This document shows, in pieces, positions 7,226 to 14,498 of a DNA stretch of 16,750 nucleotides; position 1 is the stretch's first letter; every line of letters begins with the position of its first letter. The translations under genes were made by a program, and so were the position numbers. Where the stretch lies: the NCBI GenBank assembly GCA_913060845.1, contig CAJXVF010000005.1, forward strand, positions 1-16,750, read 5' to 3'. This DNA comes from an uncultured Alphaproteobacteria bacterium (GTDB lineage Bacteria > Pseudomonadota > Alphaproteobacteria > Bin95). A model generated the notes under the pieces. The model saw nothing but the letters and a program-made list of their open reading frames with translations, had not been told where the DNA came from and did no database searches.

Positions 7226-8479
7226 ATGGCGCTGGACTCACCGCAAGAACTCAATGAGCCTTTACATTGGCCGGAAGGCGGGAGCACACGCGTCCCGTAC
7301 CGGGTGTTTTCGGACGAAGAGATTTATGCGCTGGAGCAAGAGAAGATCTTCCGGGGTCCGGTATGGAACTTCCTCTGCATGGAATTTGATGTCGCAGAGC
7401 CGGGCGACTTTAAAACCACATTTGTTGGCGAAACGCCGATCATAGTGACGCGAGACCGGGACGGCGCGCTGCATGCCTTGGTCAACCGCTGCGCCCATAA
7501 AGGTGCGTTGGTATGCCTAAAAGACAAAGGCAATTCACCAACCCTGACCTGCGTCTACCATTCCTGGAACTACACTTTGGATGGGCGCCTGCGTGGCCTG
7601 GCGTTCAAGAATGGCGTTGGCGGCAAGGGCGGCATGCCAGACGACTTTGATATGTCCCAACATCGCCTCCAGCCGCTTCGGGTTGAATCGTTCTGTGGCA
7701 TGGTGTTCGGCACGTTCTCAGATGAAACGCCGCCGGTTGAAGATTTCCTTGGCAAGACCATGGCGGACTTTGTGCGCCGTAATCTTGGCCGTCCGCTGAA
7801 GCCTTTGGGCGTGCAGAGCCAGATCATCCACAATAACTGGAAGCTCTACGCGGAGAACCTGCGCGACGCTTATCACGCAACGCTGCTGCACACGTTCTAC
7901 ACAACGTTCAAAGTAAACCGGTTGGATATGGACGGTGGCATCATCATCGCGCCCGACAAATGGCATCACATTTCCTATGCCAAGCGGAAAACGCTGTCTG
8001 AGGACGATGAGTACGAGAAAGCTGAAGTTCATTCCGCCCAGTATGAAAACAAGCTTGAAGGCCCCCAGCTGCTGGAAACTTGGGATGAATTTGATGATGG
8101 CATCACGCATTCAATCCAGGCGTTTTTCCCGAATCTCTGTATCCATTTCACGCTGAATAGCTTGTGTGTGCGGCACTACCTGCCGCGCGGCGTCGATAAG
8201 ACGGAGCTGTTTTGGATTTATGTGGGATATGAGCAGGACACACCGGAAGAGACGGAAAAGCGGGTGATGCAGGTCAATCTGACCGGGTCCGCTGGATTGG
8301 TTTCGATGGAAGATGGCTGCATCAATAACTTCGTGCAGCGCGGCACAAAAGGCAGTGAAGACTATAACTCGTTCATGGAAATGGGCGGGCGAGACGATGA
8401 ATCCAGCGAGAATAGCCGTGCGACGGAAGCCGCCATTCGCGGATTTTGGACCGGATATCGCCGGATCATGGAGTTTTGA
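7226..8479 (+). CDS. Rieske non-heme iron oxygenase, large (alpha) subunit
   Basis: Catalytic subunit of an aromatic-ring-hydroxylating oxygenase. The 417-residue protein has a Rieske [2Fe-2S] site of CxH-x17-CxxH form (Cys89, His91, Cys109, His112). Its mononuclear iron site lies in NWKLYAENLRDAYHATLLH, with His217 and His222 as ligands and Asp214 as the probable electron bridge; a likely carboxylate ligand is Asp363 in SMEDGCINNF. Length is typical of alpha subunits with a beta partner, and one follows 2 nt downstream. The arrangement resembles benzoate/anthranilate-type dioxygenases, but the substrate is not predictable. No ferredoxin or reductase gene lies in the operon, so electrons must come from a system encoded elsewhere. 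Confidence 0.92.
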   Translation: MALDSPQELNEPLHWPEGGSTRVPYRVFSDEEIYALEQEKIFRGPVWNFLCMEFDVAEPGDFKTTFVGETPIIVTRDRDGALHALVNRCAHKGALVCLKDKGNSPTLTCVYHSWNYTLDGRLRGLAFKNGVGGKGGMPDDFDMSQHRLQPLRVESFCGMVFGTFSDETPPVEDFLGKTMADFVRRNLGRPLKPLGVQSQIIHNNWKLYAENLRDAYHATLLHTFYTTFKVNRLDMDGGIIIAPDKWHHISYAKRKTLSEDDEYEKAEVHSAQYENKLEGPQLLETWDEFDDGITHSIQAFFPNLCIHFTLNSLCVRHYLPRGVDKTELFWIYVGYEQDTPEETEKRVMQVNLTGSAGLVSMEDGCINNFVQRGTKGSEDYNSFMEMGGRDDESSENSRATEAAIRGFWTGYRRIMEF

Positions 8480-8481
8480 GC

Positions 8482-8955
8482 GTGATTGATGCCGAACTCC
8501 GACAGCGCCTAGACGACCTGCAGTCCGACTACGCTCACGCCATTGACGATGGCGATCTGGAAGTGTGGCCCGGATTCTTCACCGAAGATGGTTCCTACAA
8601 AATCATGACCCGGGAGACCTATGATGTGGGTCTGCCGATGGGCGTATTATATTGCAATACCAGGGGCATGATGTCGGACAGGGTGCTCGCCCTCCGCACT
8701 GCCAACATCTATGAGCCACACACATATTGCCATCTCCTCAGCCGTTCTCGATATGCGGAGGGTGAGGGCGGCGTGATAACGGGCCGGACCAATTTTTCCG
8801 TTACGCGGACGATGCAGGACGGGCAGATGGACCTGTTCACCGTGGGCAAATATCTCGACACATTCGTTGAGGAGGATGGCGGTCTGAAGTTCAAGAAGCG
8901 GCTGGCAGTGATTGAATCCCGCAGGATTGACGTCCTGTTGGTCTTCCCGCTCTAG
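8482..8955 (+). CDS. Ring-hydroxylating oxygenase small (beta) subunit
   Basis: Non-catalytic, structural partner of the Rieske alpha subunit. The 157-residue NTF2-like fold protein starts with the usual amphipathic helix (DAELRQRLDDLQSDYAHAID), then the W-x-x-FFTEDGSYKI strand and ending strands KKRLAVIESRRIDVLLVFPL. The length fits the family. The GTG at 8482 is chosen: it lies 2 nt after the alpha stop with GGAG at 8470-8473. An upstream TTG at 8446 would lie inside the alpha gene and add only 12 unconserved residues. Tight spacing implies co-translation for alpha-beta assembly. Confidence 0.87.
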   Translation: MIDAELRQRLDDLQSDYAHAIDDGDLEVWPGFFTEDGSYKIMTRETYDVGLPMGVLYCNTRGMMSDRVLALRTANIYEPHTYCHLLSRSRYAEGEGGVITGRTNFSVTRTMQDGQMDLFTVGKYLDTFVEEDGGLKFKKRLAVIESRRIDVLLVFPL

Positions 8956-8963
8956 GCGCTCAA

Positions 8964-10523
8964 GTGCATCTCACCGAATACACATCTTACGCAGATGCCC
9001 AGGCCCACTTTGCCTCGCAGAAGCTATGGGAGCTGTTTGATGGCGACCGTGAGCGCCTGAACATTGCCCATGAGTGCATTGATCGGCATGCCGGTGACGC
9101 TGAGCGGGTTGCATTGCGTGTCGCCCATGCTGATGGCGGCGATGAGGTTTTGACATTCCGGCACATCGCCGAACAATCCAGCCGCTTCGCGCATTTGCTG
9201 CAAGCCGAGGGCATCGAGGCTGGCGAACGTGTCGCCATCATGCTGGAGCCTGGGGAGGCGTATTATGTGGCCTTATTTGGCTGCATGAAGGCCGGGTGCG
9301 TTGCCGTGCCACTCTTCACCGCCTTTGGCCCGGACGGCCTTCGCCTTCGGATTGATGATTGCACGCCGAGAGTATTGCTAACGACGGCGGATAAGGCAGA
9401 TATCGCCGAAGATATTTCTGACCTCGCTATATGGCTTGCTGATGATGCATTGCAGATGCGGATCAACAGTTTTCCAGCCGCGTTCGAAGTGAATACCAGC
9501 GGCAACGATATGGCCGTATTCCAGTACACATCTGGAACAACGCGGGCGCTGCCAGACGCGATTAAACACACCCACCGGGCGGTCGTCGTCGTAATCGTTG
9601 CGGCACTCTACGGCACAGGTGTTCGCCCCTCGGACAAGTACTTCTGCCCATCTTCGCCAGCTTGGGGTCACGGTCTCTGGCATGGGACATTGGCACCACT
9701 GGCTCTTGGTGTGGAGACGGGGGCTTATGCCGGGAAGTTTGATGCGGACCGGCTGATGCAGGCGCTGGTCGATTTCGGCACAACGAACCTTTCTGCTGCG
9801 GCCACACACTACCGGATGATGATGAATGCGGGATCGGCGGGCGATTATGCGTTCAAGTTCGAGAAACTATCTTTCACCGGCGAGCCTATGGATAGCGAGA
9901 CTGCTGCTTTTAGTGAGCGCACATTCGGCTTCCCGGTCCGCAGCATGTACGGCACGACGGAGATTGGCGTGATCCTGGTCAATTATCCAGGTGCTGCTGA
10001 CTTCCCGGTAAAGCTTGGCAGTCTCGGCAAGCCACCGCCGGGTGTTGAGGTGGAAGTGCAACGGGCCGATGGAATGCCTACCGCACCCGGCGAATTGGGC
10101 GAAATCATGCTCCGCCGTAAGGGGGAGTGGTTCCCAACCAAGGACCTCGGCACGGTCGATGAGGATGGTTATTTCTATCACGGTGGCCGGGCGGATGATG
10201 TCATCATATCTGCCGGGTGGACGATAAGCGCTGTAGAGGTCGAAGATGCGCTTTTGAAGCATCCGGATGTTCTTGAGGCAGCTTGCATTGGTGTGCCGGA
10301 CGAAGCTCGCGGCCAAGTGGTGAAGGGCTTCCTCGTCGCGAAGCGGTCTGGTGAGGCATTCGCCGATGAGGTGCGCCAGTTCGTGCGGAGCCGCTTGTCC
10401 ACTCACGAATATCCACGCATTATCGAAACTGTATCTGACCTGCCTAAAACCCCCGCCGGCAAAGTAAACCGCAAAGTTCTGCGTGAGGCTGAATCAGCCC
10501 GCGCACCCAAACCAAAGGCCTAA
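8964..10523 (+). CDS. AMP-forming acyl/aryl-CoA ligase
   Basis: Adenylates a carboxylic acid with ATP and transfers it to CoA. In the 519-residue ANL-family protein: the phosphate-binding loop region QYTSGTTRALPDAIKHTHR (187-205), SSPAWGHGLWHG (230-241), YGTTEIG (329-335), TKDLGTVDEDGYFYHGGRADD (392-412), and the C-terminal catalytic lysine in LPKTPAGKVNRK (Lys500). The loop departs from the usual SGTTGxPKG: Arg replaces the Gly after GTT, there is one extra residue, and Asp/Ala stand where Lys-Gly are normal. The GTG start is 8 nt after the beta subunit, with only a weak AGG upstream. Operon position suggests it activates the substrate or product of the oxygenase. Benzoate-CoA-ligase-like or short acyl-CoA synthetase are both possible. 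Confidence 0.87.
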   Translation: MHLTEYTSYADAQAHFASQKLWELFDGDRERLNIAHECIDRHAGDAERVALRVAHADGGDEVLTFRHIAEQSSRFAHLLQAEGIEAGERVAIMLEPGEAYYVALFGCMKAGCVAVPLFTAFGPDGLRLRIDDCTPRVLLTTADKADIAEDISDLAIWLADDALQMRINSFPAAFEVNTSGNDMAVFQYTSGTTRALPDAIKHTHRAVVVVIVAALYGTGVRPSDKYFCPSSPAWGHGLWHGTLAPLALGVETGAYAGKFDADRLMQALVDFGTTNLSAAATHYRMMMNAGSAGDYAFKFEKLSFTGEPMDSETAAFSERTFGFPVRSMYGTTEIGVILVNYPGAADFPVKLGSLGKPPPGVEVEVQRADGMPTAPGELGEIMLRRKGEWFPTKDLGTVDEDGYFYHGGRADDVIISAGWTISAVEVEDALLKHPDVLEAACIGVPDEARGQVVKGFLVAKRSGEAFADEVRQFVRSRLSTHEYPRIIETVSDLPKTPAGKVNRKVLREAESARAPKPKA

Positions 10524-10527
10524 ACAT

Positions 10528-11655
10528 ATGTCTGAGCAATTTCCTGTCATTACTGATGATGGCCTGAACTCGTTGAAGCGCCGGATCGGCGTTGAAATCG
10601 TTGGCTCCCTGGCACCTTGGTGCCACGAGGCGACCCGGGACAATATCCGCCATTACGCGCACGGTATTGGCGACGATAATCCGCTTTGGTGTGATCCAGA
10701 TTATGCGGCGCAAAGCCGGTTTGGCGGGCTTACGGCGTTGCCAAGTTTTCTGTTTGCCTGTGACCGGATCGTGTCAGGATATGTCGGCGGTCTGCCGGGC
10801 GTTCACGCCATGTGGGCCGGTGCGGACTGGACTTGGCATAAGCCTATCCGCCGCAATGACGAACTCCACACGCGCGCCTATCTGAAAGATTTGATTGAGC
10901 ACGATACGCGCTTTGCAGGTCGTGCGATCCAGCAGATCTACCACGTCGATTTCTATAATGAGAACAATGAGCTACTCGCTAGTGCTGATAGCTGGTGTTT
11001 CCGTACCGAGCGGGATACGGCGCGGGAGCGCGGCACCAAATACGACGCAACAAAAGAACGCGGCGTGCGCCAATATACAGAGGCCGAACTGGAAGAATTC
11101 TACAGCCTCTACGCCAACGAAGCGCCGCGCGGCGCTGAGGTGCGCTACTGGGAAGATGTAAAGGTTGGCGATGAATTGCCGCCAATGCCCAAAGGCCCCA
11201 TGACAGTCACTGGATTCATCGCTTATGCCCAAGGTTGGGGCGGCCTTTATATTCGCGCCAACCGCATCGCATGGAAGCAGATCGACGCGCATCCGGGCCT
11301 TGGCATTAAGAACAAGTTTGGCATTCCAGATTGCCCAGAACGAGTCCACTGGGAAGAAGATTTCGCCCGCCAGGTCGGCACCCCCGGTGCCTATGATTAC
11401 GGCCCCGAACGCTGCTCATGGCTGACCCACCACATGACTGACTGGATGGGCGACCACGGCTTCCTCCGCCACGCCACCTGCAAAATCCGCCGCCACAACC
11501 CCGAAGGCGATCTCCTAATTATTCGGGGCAAAGTCACTGGCAAACGCGTTGAGAACGGTAAGCACCTCATCGACATCGAACAGGAAGCCCGTCAGCAGGA
11601 CGATGAGCTGTCCGTTCTGGGAACGGGAACCGTGGAATTGCTGTCCAAGGGGTAA
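10528..11655 (+). CDS. MaoC-like / FAS1-type dehydratase domain protein (double hotdog)
   Basis: 375-residue protein of the MaoC N-terminal-like dehydratase family, whose members hydrate or dehydrate acyl-CoA thioesters in the cytoplasm. The N-terminal half carries a hydratase-2-like motif YAHGIGDDNPLWCDPDYAA (43-61) followed by RFGGLTALPSFLFA; the C-terminal half has the second hotdog (VTGFIAYAQGWGG, WLTHHMTDWMGDHGFLRH, GKVTGKR). In classical R-hydratases the motif is GDxNPxH, with Asp and His catalytic; here the His position is Trp55, so the chemistry may differ or be shared with another residue. The ATG at 10528 comes 4 nt after the ligase stop with AAAGG upstream; a start at 10483 would overlap the ligase. 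Its place after a CoA ligase fits a CoA-ester substrate. Confidence 0.78.
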   Translation: MSEQFPVITDDGLNSLKRRIGVEIVGSLAPWCHEATRDNIRHYAHGIGDDNPLWCDPDYAAQSRFGGLTALPSFLFACDRIVSGYVGGLPGVHAMWAGADWTWHKPIRRNDELHTRAYLKDLIEHDTRFAGRAIQQIYHVDFYNENNELLASADSWCFRTERDTARERGTKYDATKERGVRQYTEAELEEFYSLYANEAPRGAEVRYWEDVKVGDELPPMPKGPMTVTGFIAYAQGWGGLYIRANRIAWKQIDAHPGLGIKNKFGIPDCPERVHWEEDFARQVGTPGAYDYGPERCSWLTHHMTDWMGDHGFLRHATCKIRRHNPEGDLLIIRGKVTGKRVENGKHLIDIEQEARQQDDELSVLGTGTVELLSKG

Positions 11656-11659
11656 TCCT

Positions 11660-12421
11660 ATGACCAAGGCAGCTAGTACGATCATCGCAGCCCATCGTGG
11701 CGGCGCATTGGAAGCGCCGGAGAATAGTCCGACGTCATTCAGACATGCTTCTGGGCTGGCGGTCGACTATGTTGAGTTTGATGTGCATCCCTCTGCTGAT
11801 GGACAGCTTGTCGTGCATCACGATGCCGTCTTTGGGCGGATGACGGATCTGACTGGGCCGGTCGCTGCAACGCCTTGGGCTGATATAGCCAAGGCTAAGA
11901 TCAAAGGCACAGATGGCGAGCGTCCACTGCTCTTGGATGAAGTCATCGATATCTTTGAGCCGACGGCCATTGATTTGCGGCTTGAGATAAAGTCGGCTGC
12001 GGATGGTGTTCCGTATCCTGGCCTTGAAGCGGAAATTGCTTACGCTTTGGTGCAACGGAAAATGTTGCCTCGAACGCTGATCTCAGCTTTCAACATAGAT
12101 ACGTTGGGGCGGTTCATGGACATCGCTGCACCCAGAGACTTCCTCTGGCTTGTCAGCCCGCAGACATTCCGTCAGATCGGCGGGATTGGGTCTGTGTTGG
12201 CGGTCGCACAGCGCTTCGGTATTCCAGAGATTGCGCCACGTATTCAGGTCATGAACGAAGGCGTGGTGGCGGCAGGGAAGGCGGCGGGCATCAGAGTCGG
12301 CGCCTACGCGGTGAATGAGGAAGCCGATATCAGGGCGATGCTGGCGCTGGGCGTCTCAGCGTTTACGTCTGATAGGCCTACTTTGGCGCTGAAGCTTCGG
12401 GATGAGCTTTCGGGGGCATAA
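11660..12421 (+). CDS. Glycerophosphodiester phosphodiesterase family protein
   Basis: Predicted hydrolase of glycerophosphodiesters to glycerol-3-phosphate and an alcohol (UgpQ-like, TIM barrel). The 253-residue protein shows the family pattern: AHRGGALEAPENS (His12, Arg13, Glu21, Asn22), VEFDVHPSADGQLVVHHD (Glu39, Asp41, His53, Asp55), LRLEIKS (Glu109, Lys111), and late AYAVNEEADI and TSDRP motifs. No signal peptide is seen from the ATG at 11660, which follows AAGGGG by about 6 nt and the MaoC stop by 4 nt. An earlier in-frame start at 11549 lies inside the MaoC gene and adds nothing conserved. It is the last gene of the operon. Its link to the oxygenase pathway is not obvious: it may release a substrate from a phosphodiester or simply be a passenger. 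Confidence 0.88.
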   Translation: MTKAASTIIAAHRGGALEAPENSPTSFRHASGLAVDYVEFDVHPSADGQLVVHHDAVFGRMTDLTGPVAATPWADIAKAKIKGTDGERPLLLDEVIDIFEPTAIDLRLEIKSAADGVPYPGLEAEIAYALVQRKMLPRTLISAFNIDTLGRFMDIAAPRDFLWLVSPQTFRQIGGIGSVLAVAQRFGIPEIAPRIQVMNEGVVAAGKAAGIRVGAYAVNEEADIRAMLALGVSAFTSDRPTLALKLRDELSGA

Positions 12422-12443
12422 GTCTAACGCACAACGTGGAGCG

Positions 12444-12467
12444 GGAGGCGCAGCAGGGCTGGCCTCC
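12444..12467. terminator. Hairpin between convergent genes, possible terminator
   Basis: GGAGGC (12444-12449) pairs with GCCTCC (12462-12467), and CAGC (12451-12454) pairs with GCTG (12458-12461), with one bulged G and an AGG loop: about 10 GC-rich base pairs. It lies in the 96-bp gap between the convergent stops at 12421 and 12518, where a bidirectional terminator would be expected. No run of T follows on either strand, so it is not a classic intrinsic terminator. Confidence 0.4.
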
Positions 12468-12517
12468 GATAAACGGACAGACATCTCCAATGCGGGCAAG
12501 CGCCGCCAGAGACTGAA

Positions 12518-12739
12518 TTAAGTCTTCAAATCAAGCAGAATGCCCGTCATTTGCTCGCCGGATTGAATAGCCTTCACGCTAGCTTGGAAGCTGCGTTCAG
12601 CCGTAATCAGGTCGATGGCGTGCTTAGGATTGGTTGCTTCAGCACCGCCGTTGGCGATGCGTTCACCCGCGTCGCCAGCTTTTTGGGCGGCGCGGTTTAA
12701 CCCTAGTATGCTTGTCTGTAGCGATCCTTGAACGCTCAC
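12518..12739 (-). CDS. Miniature flagellar rod/hook-like protein
   Basis: 73 residues. The N-terminal part (SILGLNRAAQKAGDAGERIAN, within 10-31) resembles the start of axial flagellar proteins, where a GL-x-A-x(n)-A-x-x-IAN pattern is typical. The C-terminal part (AERSFQASVKAIQSGEQMTGILLDLKT) resembles their end, which normally reads as a helix with (Q/E)RxFQAN...L. The large exposed middle domain of FlgE, FlgG or FlgC is missing, leaving a helical hairpin. The start is GTG at 12737-12739 with AGGAG about 10 nt upstream. No other flagellar gene is in the window; it sits 81 nt downstream of rmuC on the same strand. The sequence is clearly protein-like, but function is inferred only from end-similarity. 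Confidence 0.65.
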   Translation of the reverse strand: MSVQGSLQTSILGLNRAAQKAGDAGERIANGGAEATNPKHAIDLITAERSFQASVKAIQSGEQMTGILLDLKT

Positions 12740-12820
12740 AGCTCGGTTGCTCCTGGTCGGGGGCCCTACCTGGACCTATTACCATACGTTCGAATATATG
12801 CAGGAAGCTTTACGATGGCG

Positions 12821-13966
12821 TTAAGACAATGCTGTGGAATCCTTGGCTTCCAGCTTGTCCTCCGCCGTATCTGCAGCGCCCAAGTCCATGTCCGCGATCC
12901 GCGCGCCGCGCTTTTCTATGGCGCGCATGGAGATTTCAACTCCATCGATATCGCTCTCAGCCTGGGCTAAGTGCCGTTTGAAGGCATTTGCTCGGGTCGC
13001 CAGCCTGCCAACGTCACCCAGTAGAGCGCTGACTTCGGCTTGCAAGCGGCTGGCCTCGGCATGGAATTGTGCGTCTTTCATGATTGCGCGGGCGGTATTC
13101 AGCGTCGCCCATAAGGTCGTTGGGGAAACGATATAAACTCGAGCGGTAAACCCGACCTCAACAACGGCGCGGAAGTTGGCGTGGAGTTCGCCATATACGG
13201 CCTCGCTTGGAACAAACAACATGGCGCAGTCCGCCGTTTCGCCGGGCAGGATGTAGCGCTCACTGATATTCTTGATGTGCTTGGAGATATCACGCGCGAA
13301 GGCCCGGCGCGCTGTACTTTCTGCCTGAGCATCAGTCGCGGCCCGGATTGATAAGAACGCCTCAAGCGGAAACTTCGCATCGATGGCGATGGAGCCTGGC
13401 GGGTTTGGCAGCGTGATCAGACAATCTGGACGGCGACCATTGGAGAGCGTGGCTTGCTCCTGATAAGCGCCTGGCGGTAGAGCGTCTCGTACAAGGTCAT
13501 AAAGGCGCACTTCACCGTAAGCCCCGCGCGCCTGCTTATCACTAAGTGCCGCTTGTAAGCCCGAAATTTGGCCCGAAAGTTCAGTCAGGCGCCCTTGGGC
13601 TTGGTCAATACGGCCAAGTCGTTCCGCGAGTTTCTGTAAGCCTTCGGAATATGCAGCGCCTGTGCGGTCCAATGTGGCTGCCATGCGATCGGACGACGCC
13701 GCCAAGCGCTGTTCTACAGCAAGGGCGAGGGCGCTTTCTTGGGCTTGTAGACGTTCGCTCAGCCGGGCGTCAGCGGCCTGCCGGTCGTCCGCCAGCCGGG
13801 CGATCCGGTCCTGCAAAACACTATGGCGGCGCCAAGCGATTAGGCTGCCGAACAAGATAATGACAACAAGCGCGGCAATCGTCCCAGCCAGCACAATGGG
13901 CGCCCATTCCGGGGGCGAGTTCGTGGGGTCAAACGTGGATTGAAGCCAATCCAGCACCTGCTGCAT
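12821..13966 (-). CDS. rmuC: DNA recombination protein RmuC
   Basis: RmuC limits recombination at inverted or short repeats in E. coli and has a PD-(D/E)xK-type nuclease-like core. The 381-residue protein has an N-terminal membrane segment (about 23-45, APIVLAGTIAALVVIILFG...), a long alanine/arginine/glutamine-rich coiled coil (about 50-150), and the RmuC core starting at YGEVRLYDLVRDALPPGAY with RPDCLITLPNPPGSIAIDAKFPLEAF, holding the Asp...Asp-x-Lys residues expected of the fold. Length suits a shorter member of the family. The ATG at 13964-13966 has no clear Shine-Dalgarno but begins 14 nt after the Lin0512-family gene stop, suggesting an operon. Confidence 0.92.
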   Translation of the reverse strand: MQQVLDWLQSTFDPTNSPPEWAPIVLAGTIAALVVIILFGSLIAWRRHSVLQDRIARLADDRQAADARLSERLQAQESALALAVEQRLAASSDRMAATLDRTGAAYSEGLQKLAERLGRIDQAQGRLTELSGQISGLQAALSDKQARGAYGEVRLYDLVRDALPPGAYQEQATLSNGRRPDCLITLPNPPGSIAIDAKFPLEAFLSIRAATDAQAESTARRAFARDISKHIKNISERYILPGETADCAMLFVPSEAVYGELHANFRAVVEVGFTARVYIVSPTTLWATLNTARAIMKDAQFHAEASRLQAEVSALLGDVGRLATRANAFKRHLAQAESDIDGVEISMRAIEKRGARIADMDLGAADTAEDKLEAKDSTALS

Positions 13967-13980
13967 CGAAGGTCTAGCCG

Positions 13981-14322
13981 TTAGTCGACGTCGAGATAGA
14001 CGACAGCACCTGCATTCGCGATGAGCGTGCAGTAGTCACTGCCGTCATGGGGGATTTTCAGCCCGCCCTCAACCACATCAACTTTACCGGTACCGTGGGG
14101 CAGGACAGCGAGCACCTGTGCCTTATCGACGGTTTCTGGATCAGGCGCGCCAATGGTGACGTGGACGAACATCGAATCGGTTGGCACATCGAGCGCCTTG
14201 GCGATGGTCAATGTGTTGTGCCAAAGCGCGTCTTTCAGTGCGCGGACGGCGGCCTTGGTGCTATCACCGCCACGGATATCTGTGCCCATCCCGATTTCCA
14301 GGACCATACGTTTCATCGCCAT
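13981..14322 (-). CDS. Lin0512 family protein (unknown function)
   Basis: 113-residue conserved protein recognised by its opening RMVLEIGMGTDIRGGDSTKAAVRALKDALWHN and the middle VHVTIGAPDPETVDKAQVLAVLPHGTGKVDVVEGG. This is the Lin0512 family, a small cytoplasmic family with no established activity. The start chosen is the ATG at 14320-14322 (MAMKRM), with AAGGA about 9 nt upstream; ATGs at 14331 and 14316 are close alternatives, and longer extensions to 14424 are not conserved in character. It is first in a minus-strand unit with rmuC, divergent from glyA across 176 bp (14323-14498), in which no promoter, riboswitch or other convincing element was recognised. Confidence 0.82.
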   Translation of the reverse strand: MAMKRMVLEIGMGTDIRGGDSTKAAVRALKDALWHNTLTIAKALDVPTDSMFVHVTIGAPDPETVDKAQVLAVLPHGTGKVDVVEGGLKIPHDGSDYCTLIANAGAVVYLDVD

Positions 14323-14498
14323 CTGCTTCATTTCCTTAGAGGAACTGGGCCAAGCGCCAAGTATAGGCTGAATGCGCCCAGGAAGGAATCCCCAAGCAAG
14401 CGCTGCCTGCGGCATCAGCCGCATTGCGTTGGGGGCAGGACTGTGAGAAACCGCAACATACGGTGTTTCACACGATTTTTAGAGGAGCCGCGCGACCC

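Noticed and set aside
8446..8481. Longer start for the oxygenase beta subunit inside the alpha gene
   Set aside because: It begins with TTG, and the added 12 residues are the other-frame translation of the alpha C-terminus; the GTG at 8482 has a GGAG at a good distance.
12741..12820. Flagellar (sigma28-type) promoter before the miniature flagellar gene
   Set aside because: A TAAAG occurs on the minus strand but no GCCGATAA-like element at the right distance.
14323..14498. Possible riboswitch upstream of glyA (glycine or SAM/THF type)
   Set aside because: No recognisable conserved aptamer core could be found in the 176 bases; only the AGAGGAG ribosome site is convincing.
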